Assembly (NCBI RefSeq): GCF_042926695.1
Contig: NZ_CP170642.1
Location: 1,364,001 to 1,428,000 of the forward strand
Reading direction: 5' to 3'
Source: Lonepinella koalarum
Lineage (GTDB): Bacteria; Pseudomonadota; Gammaproteobacteria; Enterobacterales; Pasteurellaceae
Length of the DNA: 64,000 nucleotides
The notes below the pieces were generated by a model. It made no database searches. It was not told where the DNA came from and was given only the letters and a program-made list of their open reading frames with translations. Every line of letters starts with the position of its first letter. The first letter of the stretch is position 1. The position numbers and the translations under genes were made by a program. Shown here piece after piece: positions 16,978-25,814 of the stretch.

Positions 16978-18339
16978 TTAATTTCCAGAAATTTTCATTT
17001 CTTCCAATAAAATTGAGCCAGTTTGAATGTTTGAACGGGTTTCAATGTCGTCACCCACCGCCACCAAATGATCAAACATCTGTTTTAAATTGCCCGCAAT
17101 GGTGATTTCTGAAACGGGATATTGAATTTCACCATTTTCCACCCAAAAGCCCGATGCACCACGAGAATAATCCCCCGTTACCATATTCACACTCTGCCCC
17201 ATTAAATCAGTCACTAACAAGCCTGTTCCCATTTGGTTTAAAAGTGCGGTTAATTTTCCTTGAGAATTTGGTTTAACCAACCAATTATGAATACCGCCTG
17301 CATGTCCCGTGCTTTGCATGCCTAATTTTTTACCGCTGTAACTGGTTAATAAATAAGTTTGCAAAATACCGTCTTGAATAATCTCCAAATCTTGCGTTCT
17401 CACGCCCTCGCTATCAAACGGTGTAGAAGCTAAACCGCTTAACAAATGCGGACGTTCGCTAATTTGAAACCAATCAGGCAACACTTTTTGTCCAAGTTTA
17501 TCTAACAAAAAGCTGTTCTTGCGATATAGACTGCCCCCACTAATAGCCGTCGCTAAATGCCCGATTAACCCTGTTGCGACATAATTAAGAAAAATCACCG
17601 GTGCCGTTTGGGTTGCAATTTTTTGTGGATTTAAGCGAGCAATGGCTTTCTTCGCTGCATTTTCGCCCACCCAGTGCGGATCGGCTAATTTGTTGGCTTG
17701 ACGAGAAATTGTGTATTCGTAATCACTTTCTAATAAATCATCAACACCCCCCAATACTGAACAAGACAACGAATAACGGCTCGATAAATGACTTTGCAAC
17801 ATACCATGGCTATTCCCATACACACGAATCCCTGTATGAGAATTAAATGACGCACCATTACTGTTAACAATCCGCTGATCATATTGCAAAGCAGCGGTTT
17901 CCGCTTGTAAAGCTAATTCTACTGCCCGATCGACATCAATGTCAGTGGGGTGATATAAATCTAAATCAGGTGCATTAAATGCCATTAAGGCTTTATCGGC
18001 TAAACCCGCACAATCATCGGGAGACGTATATTTGGCAATGGCTAATGCCGCATCAACGGCGGATTTAATTGCTGGCTGGCTTAAATCCGATGTGGATGCG
18101 TTGCCTTTTTGTTGCCCTAAATACACCGAAATGCCCAACGCTCCGTCATTATTAAATTCTACGTTTTCGACTTCCTGCAACCGAGTAGAAACCGAAAGCC
18201 CACTGACTTTGGTCACCGCCACTTCCGCTGTTGCCCCTGCTTTTTGAGCCAACTCCACCGCATAACTCACCGCCGCACGTAATTCTTGTTCTTGCTGTTT
18301 TAAAAGTGCGGTGGAATTTTCCGTATTTTTTTCTAGCAT
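16978..18339 (-). CDS. pmbA: metalloprotease subunit PmbA (TldE)
   Basis: PmbA/TldE is the non-catalytic partner of the TldD metalloprotease, which processes modified peptides and degrades the CcdA antitoxin in E. coli. The 453-residue protein has VSTRLQEVENVEFNNDGALGISVYLGQQKGNASTSD as its early conserved block (shown in parts: VEFNNDGALGISVY). GASFNSHTG occurs near the middle and NMVTGDYSRGASGFWVENG near the C-terminus. The HExxxH motif of TldD is absent, as expected for TldE. The frame extends 91 codons further upstream, into the darP gene on the other strand, but the ATG at MLEKNTENS gives the usual length. It is divergent from darP. Confidence 0.93.
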   Translation of the reverse strand: MLEKNTENSTALLKQQEQELRAAVSYAVELAQKAGATAEVAVTKVSGLSVSTRLQEVENVEFNNDGALGISVYLGQQKGNASTSDLSQPAIKSAVDAALAIAKYTSPDDCAGLADKALMAFNAPDLDLYHPTDIDVDRAVELALQAETAALQYDQRIVNSNGASFNSHTGIRVYGNSHGMLQSHLSSRYSLSCSVLGGVDDLLESDYEYTISRQANKLADPHWVGENAAKKAIARLNPQKIATQTAPVIFLNYVATGLIGHLATAISGGSLYRKNSFLLDKLGQKVLPDWFQISERPHLLSGLASTPFDSEGVRTQDLEIIQDGILQTYLLTSYSGKKLGMQSTGHAGGIHNWLVKPNSQGKLTALLNQMGTGLLVTDLMGQSVNMVTGDYSRGASGFWVENGEIQYPVSEITIAGNLKQMFDHLVAVGDDIETRSNIQTGSILLEEMKISGN

Positions 18340-18427
18340 GCTGCTATTTTCCTTATTATTTATAAATTTGTCGCATTTTAGCTTATTTGCTACAATGTAG
18401 CAAAATATCAATAAGAAAGGATAAGAA

Positions 18428-18961
18428 ATGAAAAAACGGGGCAAAAAGCCAGAGTTAGATTGGACAGACGAGCAAGAAGAAATTATCTGGGTCAGCAAAA
18501 GTGAAATTAAACGTGATGCGGAAGATTTAAAAAAATTAGGCTCCAAATTGGTGGAATTAACCCCCGCGAATTTGGAAAAAATTCCCCTTGATGAGACCTT
18601 GCTTGATGCCATTCATTTGGCTCGCCGTTCAGTCAAGGAAGCTAAACGCCGTCAATTACAATTTATCGGCAAATTATTACGCTCAATAGACACCGATCCT
18701 ATTCAGGAAGCCTTAGATAAAATCGAGAATAAACACAATCAACAGCAAGCCATGCTACATAAAATAGAATATTTACGTGATGATTTGGTAGAAAAAGGTG
18801 ATGATGAACTGGCACAATTCTTTGACCAACACCCCGATGCCGATCGTCAACATTTACGCAATCTTATCCGTTCCGCTCAAAAAGAAAAAGAACAAAATAA
18901 ACCGCCCAAAGCGTATCGAGAAATTTATCAATATTTAAAAGAATTGATGTTGGAAAATTAA
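18428..18961 (+). CDS. darP: ribosome biogenesis factor DarP (YjgA, DUF615)
   Basis: This 177-residue, charged, helical protein acts in late assembly of the 50S ribosomal subunit. The signature blocks WVSKSEIKRDAEDLKKLG (about 21-38), AIHLARRSVKEAKRRQLQFIGKLLR (in parts: RRQLQFIGKLLR near 76-87) and NLIRSAQKEKEQNKPPKAYREI match YjgA proteins. Length is normal. It is divergent from pmbA, the conserved yjgA-pmbA arrangement of enterics. AAAGGATAAGAAATG provides a good ribosome-binding site. Confidence 0.93.
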   Translation: MKKRGKKPELDWTDEQEEIIWVSKSEIKRDAEDLKKLGSKLVELTPANLEKIPLDETLLDAIHLARRSVKEAKRRQLQFIGKLLRSIDTDPIQEALDKIENKHNQQQAMLHKIEYLRDDLVEKGDDELAQFFDQHPDADRQHLRNLIRSAQKEKEQNKPPKAYREIYQYLKELMLEN

Positions 18962-18968
18962 AAAATAC

Positions 18969-18990
18969 AAGGCACTTAATCCAGTGCCTT
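18969..18990. terminator. bidirectional terminator between darP and ytfL
   Basis: AAGGCACT and AGTGCCTT form an 8-bp perfect stem with a 6-nt loop between convergent genes. An A-run precedes it and a T-run follows, so it can serve both strands. Confidence 0.75.
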
Positions 18991-18996
18991 TCATCG

Positions 18997-20307
18997 CTAA
19001 TTCGGAGCAGAATGCTCTTGAAAATCCTTACGCAACGACACTAATAACTGATCGATTTTAAAGTTTTCCGTATCAATAATTTCAAATTTATATTTGTCAT
19101 ATAATACAGAATCCGTTTTCTTCGGGATTTTCCGCAACATATACATCATAAACCCACCAATTGTTTCATAATTTTCATCTGCGGGAAATGACGCTATATC
19201 CAATGCTCGCATCACATCTTCTAACGGCGTAATGCCATCAATTAACCAAGAATGTTCATCTCGCTGTACAATTTGCTCTTCTTCGCTAGAAACTAATTCC
19301 CCCATCACAATGCTCATCACATCATTAAGGGTGACAATCCCCACCACTAAGGCATATTCATTCACGATTACAGCAAAATCTTCACCGGTAGATTTAAATA
19401 ATTCCAGTACTTCATAGAGGGATAAGGTATCTGGCACAAATAAGGACTTGCGTAATAATTTAGGATCCGTTAATGCCACTTTGCTGTCGGTTAAATATAA
19501 CGTAAGCAAGGTATGAGATTCTACATAACCTAAAATTTTCTCCAAACCACCATCACAAATCAGCAATTTTGAATGGGAATTTTTGCTCAATGTGTCTAAC
19601 ACTTCTTGTTGATTAAAACTGCGGTCTAAAAAAACAATATTTTCACGGGTTGTCATGGTAGAAGTCACGGTGCGAGCTTGCATATCGAAAATATTTTCAA
19701 TTAAATATTGCTCTTGTGCTTTTAACACCCCTGATTCAGCTCCCGCTTCCACTAAAGCCACTATATCTTCAGAAGTCATGTTATCTTCACGCACAGTAGA
19801 AACTCGTAAAAAACGAAATATACCGTTGGCTAAAGAATCAAAAATCATCACCAAGGGTTTAAAAATAAAAATGCAAAACCGCATCACTCCAACGGTTTTC
19901 ATGGCTATCTGCTCTGGATAAGTCATGGCAAGGCGTTTTGGAATCAAATCTGCTAACAAAATAAACAAAAATGTCACCATCGTAAAGGCAATCCAAGATG
20001 ACGCACTTTCTACCCAATTTGACTGAGTATATTGGCTCATCAGTTGCACAAAATAAGGATTTAACGCACTTTCCCCAATCATACCACCTAAAATGGCCAC
20101 CATATTTAAGCCGATTTGCACCACAGTAATAAAACGTCCCGGTTTTTCTTGTAACTGCAAGACTTGTGTGGCTCTTATATCACCATCATTTGCCAATACT
20201 TGCAATTTGATCTTTCTTGCCCCAGCCAGTGAAATTTCTGCCGAAGAAATCACCGCACTGATTATAATCAACAATAAAATGATTAAAATTGCTTCAAATA
20301 ATTCCAT
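18997..20307 (-). CDS. ytfL: CNNM/CBS-domain membrane protein (YtfL-like, hemolysin/CorC family)
   Basis: The 436-residue protein starts with a DUF21/CNNM membrane domain: ILIILLLIIISAVISSAEISLAGARKIKL near 6-34, read in segments, with further helices to about 180. Two CBS domains follow (about 200-330, around ERENIVFLDR-type and GEDFAVIVNEYALVVGIVTLND segments), then a CorC_HlyC C-terminal domain. Family members are linked to Mg2+/Co2+ or polyamine export, but the substrate is not known here. The ATG at MELFEAILI gives the usual length; the longer frame adds 21 residues without similarity. Confidence 0.88.
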   Translation of the reverse strand: MELFEAILIILLLIIISAVISSAEISLAGARKIKLQVLANDGDIRATQVLQLQEKPGRFITVVQIGLNMVAILGGMIGESALNPYFVQLMSQYTQSNWVESASSWIAFTMVTFLFILLADLIPKRLAMTYPEQIAMKTVGVMRFCIFIFKPLVMIFDSLANGIFRFLRVSTVREDNMTSEDIVALVEAGAESGVLKAQEQYLIENIFDMQARTVTSTMTTRENIVFLDRSFNQQEVLDTLSKNSHSKLLICDGGLEKILGYVESHTLLTLYLTDSKVALTDPKLLRKSLFVPDTLSLYEVLELFKSTGEDFAVIVNEYALVVGIVTLNDVMSIVMGELVSSEEEQIVQRDEHSWLIDGITPLEDVMRALDIASFPADENYETIGGFMMYMLRKIPKKTDSVLYDKYKFEIIDTENFKIDQLLVSLRKDFQEHSAPN

Positions 20308-20389
20308 AAAATTCTGTTTTATATTTAACGTTAAACGGAATATTCTATTGTGATTGCCCTGATTCAGCAAGATCTTTTACTTTTGCATA

Positions 20390-20417
20390 TTGCAATAATT
20401 ACGCAAGTATCTATAAT
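20390..20417 (+). promoter_or_regulatory. mazEF-like promoter
   Basis: TTGCAA, a 16-bp spacer and a perfect TATAAT lie 32 bp before the antitoxin ATG. The -10 box sits inside a perfect inverted repeat, which fits autorepression by the toxin-antitoxin complex. Confidence 0.7.
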
Positions 20418-20427
20418 GTAGATACTT
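20405..20427 (+). promoter_or_regulatory. palindromic operator over the mazEF-like -10 box
   Basis: AAGTATCTA and TAGATACTT are perfect 9-bp inverted repeats with a 5-bp centre (TAATG), covering the TATAAT box. MazE-type antitoxins bind palindromes in their own promoter, so this is the expected autoregulatory site. Confidence 0.7.
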
Positions 20428-20448
20428 AAATCCATTATGGAGAAAAAA

Positions 20449-20700
20449 ATGCAACTACAAATTCGTAAATGGGGAAACAGTGCTGCTGTGCGTTTACCAC
20501 AAGCGATATTAGCCCAATTTCATCTGAATGAGAATGATTATTTTGATGTGGAAATGCAAAATAATCGTCTTGTACTTCACCCTATTAAACCCCAAAAAAT
20601 ACGTTACGATATTCGTACTTTAATGGCAGAAATGGATGGTAATTTGCCAATGGTTGAGGGCTGGGAGGAAATGCCAGCTATAGGTAAAGAATTAGAATGA
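20449..20700 (+). CDS. MazE/PemI-type antitoxin
   Basis: This 83-residue protein opens MQLQIRKWGNSAAVRLPQAI, the SpoVT/AbrB swapped-hairpin DNA-binding fold used by MazE and ChpS antitoxins. The acidic C-terminus (MDGNLPMVEGWEEM) is the usual toxin-wrapping tail. Two ATGs are possible; the second, preceded at 6 nt by GGAG, gives the family start. It overlaps the toxin gene by 4 nt (ATGA), the standard coupling. It lies between ytfL and ligA on the opposite strand to both, which suggests a mobile toxin-antitoxin insertion. Confidence 0.88.
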   Translation: MQLQIRKWGNSAAVRLPQAILAQFHLNENDYFDVEMQNNRLVLHPIKPQKIRYDIRTLMAEMDGNLPMVEGWEEMPAIGKELE

Positions 20701-21047
20701 CTATTCCAAAACGTGGCGATATTATTCACTTGCAATTTGACCCCGCCACAGGTCGAGAAATGCAAGGCAACCATTATGCTTTAGTTATCAGCAACCATTA
20801 TTTCAACCGACAAGGCTTAGCGGTAGTTTGCCCCATTTCACAAGGTAACGCCAATTTCGCCCGTTCTCATGGTACATTGGTGAGCCTAATGGGAGCAGGA
20901 ACACATACCCAAGGAGCTATCCATTGTCATCAAATCAAATCCCTTGATTGGAAAGCACGACAAGCCAAACCCAAAGAAAGTGTACCTGATTTTATTATGG
21001 ACGATATACAAGCTAGACTGGATGCGATGTTTGATGATGTGGATTAG
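20697..21047 (+). CDS. MazF/ChpB-type endoribonuclease toxin
   Basis: This 116-residue protein is of the MazF/PemK family, sequence-specific mRNA interferases. PKRGDIIHLQFDPATGREMQ near residues 4-23 is the family N-terminus, followed by HYALVISNHYFN and the VVCPISQGN strand. HTQGAIHCHQIKSLDW near 70-85 matches the G-x-x-x-x-DQ-type segment with His in place of Asp before Gln. The DIQARLDAMF helix closes the fold. It is translated with the overlapping antitoxin. Which RNA motif it cuts cannot be read from sequence. Confidence 0.88.
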   Translation: MTIPKRGDIIHLQFDPATGREMQGNHYALVISNHYFNRQGLAVVCPISQGNANFARSHGTLVSLMGAGTHTQGAIHCHQIKSLDWKARQAKPKESVPDFIMDDIQARLDAMFDDVD

Positions 21048-21077
21048 GGGAAATTATTACCTTACTCCACCGTACCT

Positions 21078-23096
21078 TTACTGATATTCCGCTACAAAAT
21101 CCAAGAACTGTTGTTCGTCCCAAATTTGAACACCTAATTGTTGGGCTTTGGTCAGTTTTGATCCTGCTGAATCGCCTGCAATCACAATATCGGTTTTTGC
21201 TGACACACTGCCACTCACTTTCGCTCCGAAAGATTGTAATAACGCTTTGGCATCATTGCGTCCCATTTGAGTTAAGGTTCCCGTTAATACCACGGTTTTA
21301 CCGTTTAACGGATTTTCTCCAATGTCTTTTTCTTCCACATCGTCCCAATGGACACCTTGTGCGATTAAATCATTCACTACGTCCAAATTATGTTGTTCAC
21401 GCCAGAACACATAAATCCGATTTGCCACAACGATGCCCACATCTGGTACGGCTTGTAATTGTTCTAAATCTGCTTGTTGAAGTGCGGTGAGATTTTTGAA
21501 ATATTTGGCTAAATTCAATGCGGTGGCTTCGCCCACGTCCCGAATACCTAGGGCAAAAATAAAGCGTGCTAAGGTGGTTGACTTGGCTTTTTCTAGGCTA
21601 TCCAACGCATTTTGAGCGGATTTTTGTCCCATACGTTCTAATCGCATTAAGGTGAAAAGATCCAATTTAAATAAATCTGCTGGCGTATGAATAAACTCTC
21701 GATCCACTAACTGCTCAATCAGTTTTGCTCCCACGCCGTCAATATCCATGGCTTTGCGAGAAACAAAATGTTTCAAAGATTCCTTACGTTGTGCATCACA
21801 AAATAAGCCACCAGTACAACGAGCGACTGCTTCGCCCTCAATTCGCACCACTTGCGAACCACACACGGGGCATTCGGTTGGAAAAATAATTGATTCTGCA
21901 TTGGCTGGACGGCGATCATGTACCACACCAATAATCTGTGGAATTACATCACCTGCACGGCGGATAATCACGGTATCACCAATGGCAATATCCAGACGTG
22001 CAATTTCATCACCATTATGCAAGGTCGCATTACTCACCGTTACGCCAGCCACGAAAACAGGTTGCAATTTTGCCACTGGGGTAATTGCCCCCGTCCGTCC
22101 TACCTGAAATTCTACATCTTTTAGGATCGTCATTTCTTCCTGTGCAGGAAATTTATACGCAATCGCCCAACGTGGTGCTTTAGAAATAAAGCCAAGTTCC
22201 TGCTGTAACGCAATATCGTTAATTTTTAACACTGTACCATCAATGTCATAGCCTAAAGTTGGACGTTTTTGTTGAATAGTGCGGTAGAAATTCAACACAT
22301 TTTCTACCCCATCACAAAGCTGAATTTCCGCATTCACTGGAATACCAATAGATTTCAGCCATTGCAAACGTCCATAATGGGTTTCGGGTAAATCCACCCC
22401 TTCGACAATCCCAATACTATAAGCATTCAGCATTAATGGACGTTGGCTAGTAATTTTCGGATCGAGTTGACGCAACGAGCCAGCAGCAGCATTACGTGGA
22501 TTAGCAAAGGTTTTCTCCCCTTTGGCTAAGGCTAATTCATTTAATTTTTCAAAGCCCGCTTGTGGCATAAACACTTCACCACGTACTTCTAAACGAGCAG
22601 GCGGATGGTCAGTTAATAATTGTAAGGGAATATTGCGAATGGTACGAATATTGGCAGTAATATCTTCTCCCGTGCTGCCATCGCCCCTTGTTGCCGCTTG
22701 CGTAAGGACACCATTGACATACAAAATACTCACTGCCAAGCCGTCTAATTTCGGTTCACAACAAAATTCAAGGGTTTCTGGCAATAACACCAAACGATCT
22801 TGAATACGTTTTACAAAAGCATAAAATTCTTCATCGGAAAACGCATTATCTAGGGATAACATGGGAATTTCATGGATAATTTGGCTAAAGCCTGATAATG
22901 GTTTTGCCCCAACACGCTGGGTCGGCGAATTGGCAGTGATGAATTCGGGATATTGTTGTTCTAAGGTTTTTAATTGATGAAATAAACGATCATATTCGCT
23001 GTCTGGAATTTTCGGTTCATCAAGCACGTGATATTGATATTCGTGATAACGCAATGTTTCACGCAACTGATTCATTTGTTTGGCTATATCCGTCAT
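21078..23096 (-). CDS. ligA: NAD-dependent DNA ligase
   Basis: This ligase joins Okazaki fragments and repair nicks, using NAD+ to adenylate an active-site lysine. The 672-residue protein has the Ia domain (YHYEYQYHVLDEPKIPDSEYDRL, in parts), the KxDG motif in CEPKLDGLAVS near residue 113-123, an OB domain, and a four-cysteine zinc site (CPVCGSQ..., CTGGLFC) near 405-430. Helix-hairpin-helix repeats and a C-terminal BRCT domain (TVVLTGTLTQMGR near 595) follow. The frame extends 14 codons upstream, but MTDIAKQMNQLRE is the family start. It follows zipA as in many gammaproteobacteria. Confidence 0.97.
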   Translation of the reverse strand: MTDIAKQMNQLRETLRYHEYQYHVLDEPKIPDSEYDRLFHQLKTLEQQYPEFITANSPTQRVGAKPLSGFSQIIHEIPMLSLDNAFSDEEFYAFVKRIQDRLVLLPETLEFCCEPKLDGLAVSILYVNGVLTQAATRGDGSTGEDITANIRTIRNIPLQLLTDHPPARLEVRGEVFMPQAGFEKLNELALAKGEKTFANPRNAAAGSLRQLDPKITSQRPLMLNAYSIGIVEGVDLPETHYGRLQWLKSIGIPVNAEIQLCDGVENVLNFYRTIQQKRPTLGYDIDGTVLKINDIALQQELGFISKAPRWAIAYKFPAQEEMTILKDVEFQVGRTGAITPVAKLQPVFVAGVTVSNATLHNGDEIARLDIAIGDTVIIRRAGDVIPQIIGVVHDRRPANAESIIFPTECPVCGSQVVRIEGEAVARCTGGLFCDAQRKESLKHFVSRKAMDIDGVGAKLIEQLVDREFIHTPADLFKLDLFTLMRLERMGQKSAQNALDSLEKAKSTTLARFIFALGIRDVGEATALNLAKYFKNLTALQQADLEQLQAVPDVGIVVANRIYVFWREQHNLDVVNDLIAQGVHWDDVEEKDIGENPLNGKTVVLTGTLTQMGRNDAKALLQSFGAKVSGSVSAKTDIVIAGDSAGSKLTKAQQLGVQIWDEQQFLDFVAEYQ

Positions 23097-23129
23097 TTTA
23101 TTTTTCTTTTCTAAAATTATTAACAAAAT

Positions 23130-23163
23130 AAACCGCACTTTGAACGCTCAACAGTGCGGTTTT
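23130..23163 (-). terminator. uptake-signal-pair hairpin after zipA
   Basis: AAACCGCACT and AGTGCGGTTT form a perfect 10-bp stem made from two oppositely oriented uptake signal cores. It lies 17 nt after the zipA stop, with a weak T-run (TTTATTTTGTTAAT) on the minus strand, between zipA and ligA. It probably gives partial termination. Confidence 0.65.
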
Positions 23164-23179
23164 CAATCGACAATTTTCG

Positions 23180-24178
23180 CTACACGCGATCTAAATAATC
23201 TTGTTCTTGCTTGTCATCAAAAATAGCTTGTTGATCGGTCAACACAAAACCATTTAATTCTTCGGCTAAATTTTTTGCGGCTTGAATCATCATTTTTAAA
23301 TTGGCTTTGTCATTTCCAACCTGTGACGGTACTTGCATAAATAAGGCTAGACCGATAGTGGAAAATTCATTCATGGCATAAGGATTAAATGTACCCGGTT
23401 GTTCAATATTGGCTACACTAAACATCACAGGACTTGCCACCGTATCAACATGGCGGTGATATAAATTATCTTTGCCCAAAATAAACCCTAAATTATCCAA
23501 CGATTGTGCAATAGAAAGTCCTAAAAATTGGCGATTTTCTGGTGCCACCACATATAATAAAATAAAATCTGTTGGCTGCTGTTCTTGTGTAACTGGTTCT
23601 TGTACAGCTTGTTCAGTGTTGTTTTCAATCGGCTGTTGTAATTTAGGTTCAGAAATTGGTGAACTCACTTCTTGCAACTGCACTCGCAATTCGGGCGATG
23701 ACATATCAACTTGAGCATCCGTCCCAGCATAATCTAGCGCATCCGCTAAAGTATATTCTGCCATATTCTCTTTCGGCTGCTTTGGTTCTGGTCGATATTC
23801 ATAATAGACTTGCTCTGATTCTGGTTGAGCCGTTCCAGATTCAGGTAAGGTAATTTTGATTTGCTCCACTGAATTCGCTTGCACGGGTGCTGCAACTGGA
23901 GTATCCGTTTGAATCGGCTCAGGTTGTGGAATATTCATTTTAGTGTTTTTCACTGGCTGACTTGCTATCGGTTGGTGTTTCTGCATTGGTGTAACGGGTG
24001 CTTGAGCATAATCAGTCAGGGACTGTTCTGGTTTCCGTTGAATATGCTGACCACGATTAAAGTTATTCGCATGATTAAAATATTGCGATTTTTCACGGCG
24101 ATTAGACCAAATACCATGAGCGACTAAACCGATTAATGCGAGAATACCTAAAATAATTAAAATTGTATTGAGATCCAT
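23180..24178 (-). CDS. zipA: cell division protein ZipA
   Basis: ZipA anchors FtsZ to the inner membrane at midcell. The 332-residue protein begins with one transmembrane segment (NTILIILGILALIGLVAHGIW, in parts, about residues 4-23), then a basic patch (NRREKSQ). A long P/Q/E-rich linker spans about 45-190 and a C-terminal FtsZ-binding domain about 195-325 (FILLYVVAPENRQFLG, GKDNLYHRHVD). This layout is diagnostic. The ATG at MDLNTIL has AGGACA about 8 nt upstream. It is divergent from cysZ and upstream of ligA, the order seen in E. coli. Confidence 0.95.
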   Translation of the reverse strand: MDLNTILIILGILALIGLVAHGIWSNRREKSQYFNHANNFNRGQHIQRKPEQSLTDYAQAPVTPMQKHQPIASQPVKNTKMNIPQPEPIQTDTPVAAPVQANSVEQIKITLPESGTAQPESEQVYYEYRPEPKQPKENMAEYTLADALDYAGTDAQVDMSSPELRVQLQEVSSPISEPKLQQPIENNTEQAVQEPVTQEQQPTDFILLYVVAPENRQFLGLSIAQSLDNLGFILGKDNLYHRHVDTVASPVMFSVANIEQPGTFNPYAMNEFSTIGLALFMQVPSQVGNDKANLKMMIQAAKNLAEELNGFVLTDQQAIFDDKQEQDYLDRV

Positions 24179-24323
24179 TGCAATATGTCCTATTTCAAAC
24201 AACCAGAAATATTTGTTAGCTTACCATATTTATTCACATTATGGATCTTGAAATTTGCATTTTTTGACCGCACTTTGTATTCTATCCATCGTTTTATACT
24301 AAAATTATCCAAGTAGGAAAATA

Positions 24324-25175
24324 ATGATTGAAGGAAAAGAAATCAAGTCAGGGTTTCATTACTTTGTTATGGGTTGGCATTTAATTACGCAAAAAGGATT
24401 ACGCCGTTTTGTCGTGATGCCAATCTTACTCAATGTAGTATTAATGGTGGGGCTAAGTTGGTTATTTATCAGCCAAATCAACCACATGATTGACTGGGTA
24501 ATGAGTTTTCTGCCCGCATGGTTAGATTGGCTCAGTTCCGTGATGTTTATCATATCATTAGTGATGATAGTTATCGTTTTTTACTTTTCATTTACCATGC
24601 TATCAGGCTTTATTGCCGCCCCTTTTAACGGTTTACTGGCAGAAAAAGTTGAAAAAATGCTGACTGGAGAAAGCCTAACAGATATGACTATCATGGATTT
24701 TATTAAAGATATTCCACGTATGTTAGCTCGAGAATGGCAAAAACTGGTATATAGCTTACCGATTTATATCATTTTATTTTTACTCGGTTTTATTCCTATG
24801 CTAGGGCAATCGGTAATACCCGTGTTAGCCTATGCGTTTACAGCTTGGATGATGGCAATTCAATATTGTGACTATCCATTTGATAACCACAAAATTTCAT
24901 TCCACACCATGCGAGTAAAACTCAAAGATAACCGTTGGCAAAGTATCACCTTTGGCGGATTAATCAGCTTATGCATGTTAGTTCCTGTGGTGAACTTAGT
25001 GGTGATTCCTGTGGCAGTTTGTGGAGCCACCGCTATGTGGGTAGAAACTTATCGTAATTCCTTGTATGGCAATACAAAAAATCAGAGAAATTCCACCGCA
25101 GTTTCAGCGAATGTTCGCCAAACGACAAACACCGATATTGATTTACGCAATAATCAGGATATTGTTTCTAGATAA
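24324..25175 (+). CDS. cysZ: sulfate transporter CysZ
   Basis: CysZ is an inner-membrane protein that mediates high-affinity sulfate uptake for cysteine synthesis. The 283-residue protein starts EIKSGFHYFVMGWHLITQKGLR, the CysZ signature. It has four hydrophobic regions (about 28-52, 68-98, 142-190 and 210-240) and the conserved FSFTMLSGFIAAPFNGLLAEKVE near 86-108 (in parts). The C-terminal about 40 residues are polar and not conserved. It is divergent from zipA, the enteric arrangement. It belongs to the same pathway as the cysIGJ cluster 27 kb away. Confidence 0.93.
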   Translation: MIEGKEIKSGFHYFVMGWHLITQKGLRRFVVMPILLNVVLMVGLSWLFISQINHMIDWVMSFLPAWLDWLSSVMFIISLVMIVIVFYFSFTMLSGFIAAPFNGLLAEKVEKMLTGESLTDMTIMDFIKDIPRMLAREWQKLVYSLPIYIILFLLGFIPMLGQSVIPVLAYAFTAWMMAIQYCDYPFDNHKISFHTMRVKLKDNRWQSITFGGLISLCMLVPVVNLVVIPVAVCGATAMWVETYRNSLYGNTKNQRNSTAVSANVRQTTNTDIDLRNNQDIVSR

Positions 25176-25193
25176 GTTTAGGGTGAAGAATAG

Positions 25194-25715
25194 TTATCTT
25201 AATTTCTTCGCCCTTTCAGGATCTGCTTTTTCTAACGCTATTTTACTTTGTTGATAAACCGCCTGATTATTTTCCGATAAAGCACACAAGGCTTTATTTT
25301 CATAACTATCTGCTTGACGATAATAATTCGGGCTTACCACCGCTAAATCAAATTGCTGATAAGCAGCTTGGAACTCCCCTTGCGAACAAAGAAATGTACC
25401 ATAATTATTATGCACATCGCCTTGTTTATCATCTAGTTTAATGGCTTTCAAATAGGCTTCTCGTGCTTGCGTAATATTGCCTTGTTGTTGGTAAAAATAA
25501 GCAAAGGCGGAATGAACTAAATAGTAATCGGGAGCATAACTCAAGGCTTTATCCAGATTTTGTTTAGCAGGTTCCCAATCTTGTTGGGATAAATAGCCCA
25601 GTGCGAGTTCTACTCGAGCTTTGGCGGCTGGCTTTTGATCAAAATCTATTTCAGCATTTTGCGAAACGCAAGCGGTTAAAAAAAGAATAAGAATAAAGTG
25701 CGTTATAAATTTCAT
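25194..25715 (-). CDS. pilF: type IV pilus biogenesis/stability TPR lipoprotein PilF (PilW)
   Basis: This 173-residue lipoprotein has a signal ending in LILFLTAC, with the lipid-bearing cysteine at residue 16. It has at least three tetratricopeptide repeats (ARVELALGYLSQQDWEPAKQNLDKAL, ..HSAFAYFYQQQGNITQAREAYLKAI, ..HNNYGTFLCSQGEFQAAYQQFDLAV, in parts). PilF-type proteins help the secretin of type IV pili assemble in the outer membrane. In Pasteurellaceae this apparatus serves DNA uptake, which fits the many uptake signals here. Its location just downstream of rlmN is the conserved context. Confidence 0.88.
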   Translation of the reverse strand: MKFITHFILILFLTACVSQNAEIDFDQKPAAKARVELALGYLSQQDWEPAKQNLDKALSYAPDYYLVHSAFAYFYQQQGNITQAREAYLKAIKLDDKQGDVHNNYGTFLCSQGEFQAAYQQFDLAVVSPNYYRQADSYENKALCALSENNQAVYQQSKIALEKADPERAKKLR

Positions 25716-25737
25716 AAATAATCACCTATTTGAATAA

Positions 25738-25810
25738 ATGTAGGGGCGTATTGCATACGCTCTAATTACGCCGCATTAATCACAAGGGCATATGCAATAC
25801 GCCCCTACAT
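25738..25810. repeat. inverted pair of the GTAGGGGCGTATTGCATACG repeat
   Basis: Two nearly complementary copies of the 23-nt unit face each other across about 27 bp between rlmN and pilF (ATGTAGGGGCGTATTGCATA ... TATGCAATACGCCCCTACAT). The unit itself is partly palindromic (GGGCGTAT...ATACGCC). Together they could form a long hairpin in the rlmN-pilF message. Further copies lie in the leu operon. Confidence 0.85.
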
Positions 25811-25814
25811 AAAC

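Noticed and set aside
18340..18612. N-terminal extension of PmbA by 91 residues
   Set aside because: It would cover the divergent darP gene and promoter region and has no family similarity; the internal ATG gives the normal PmbA length.
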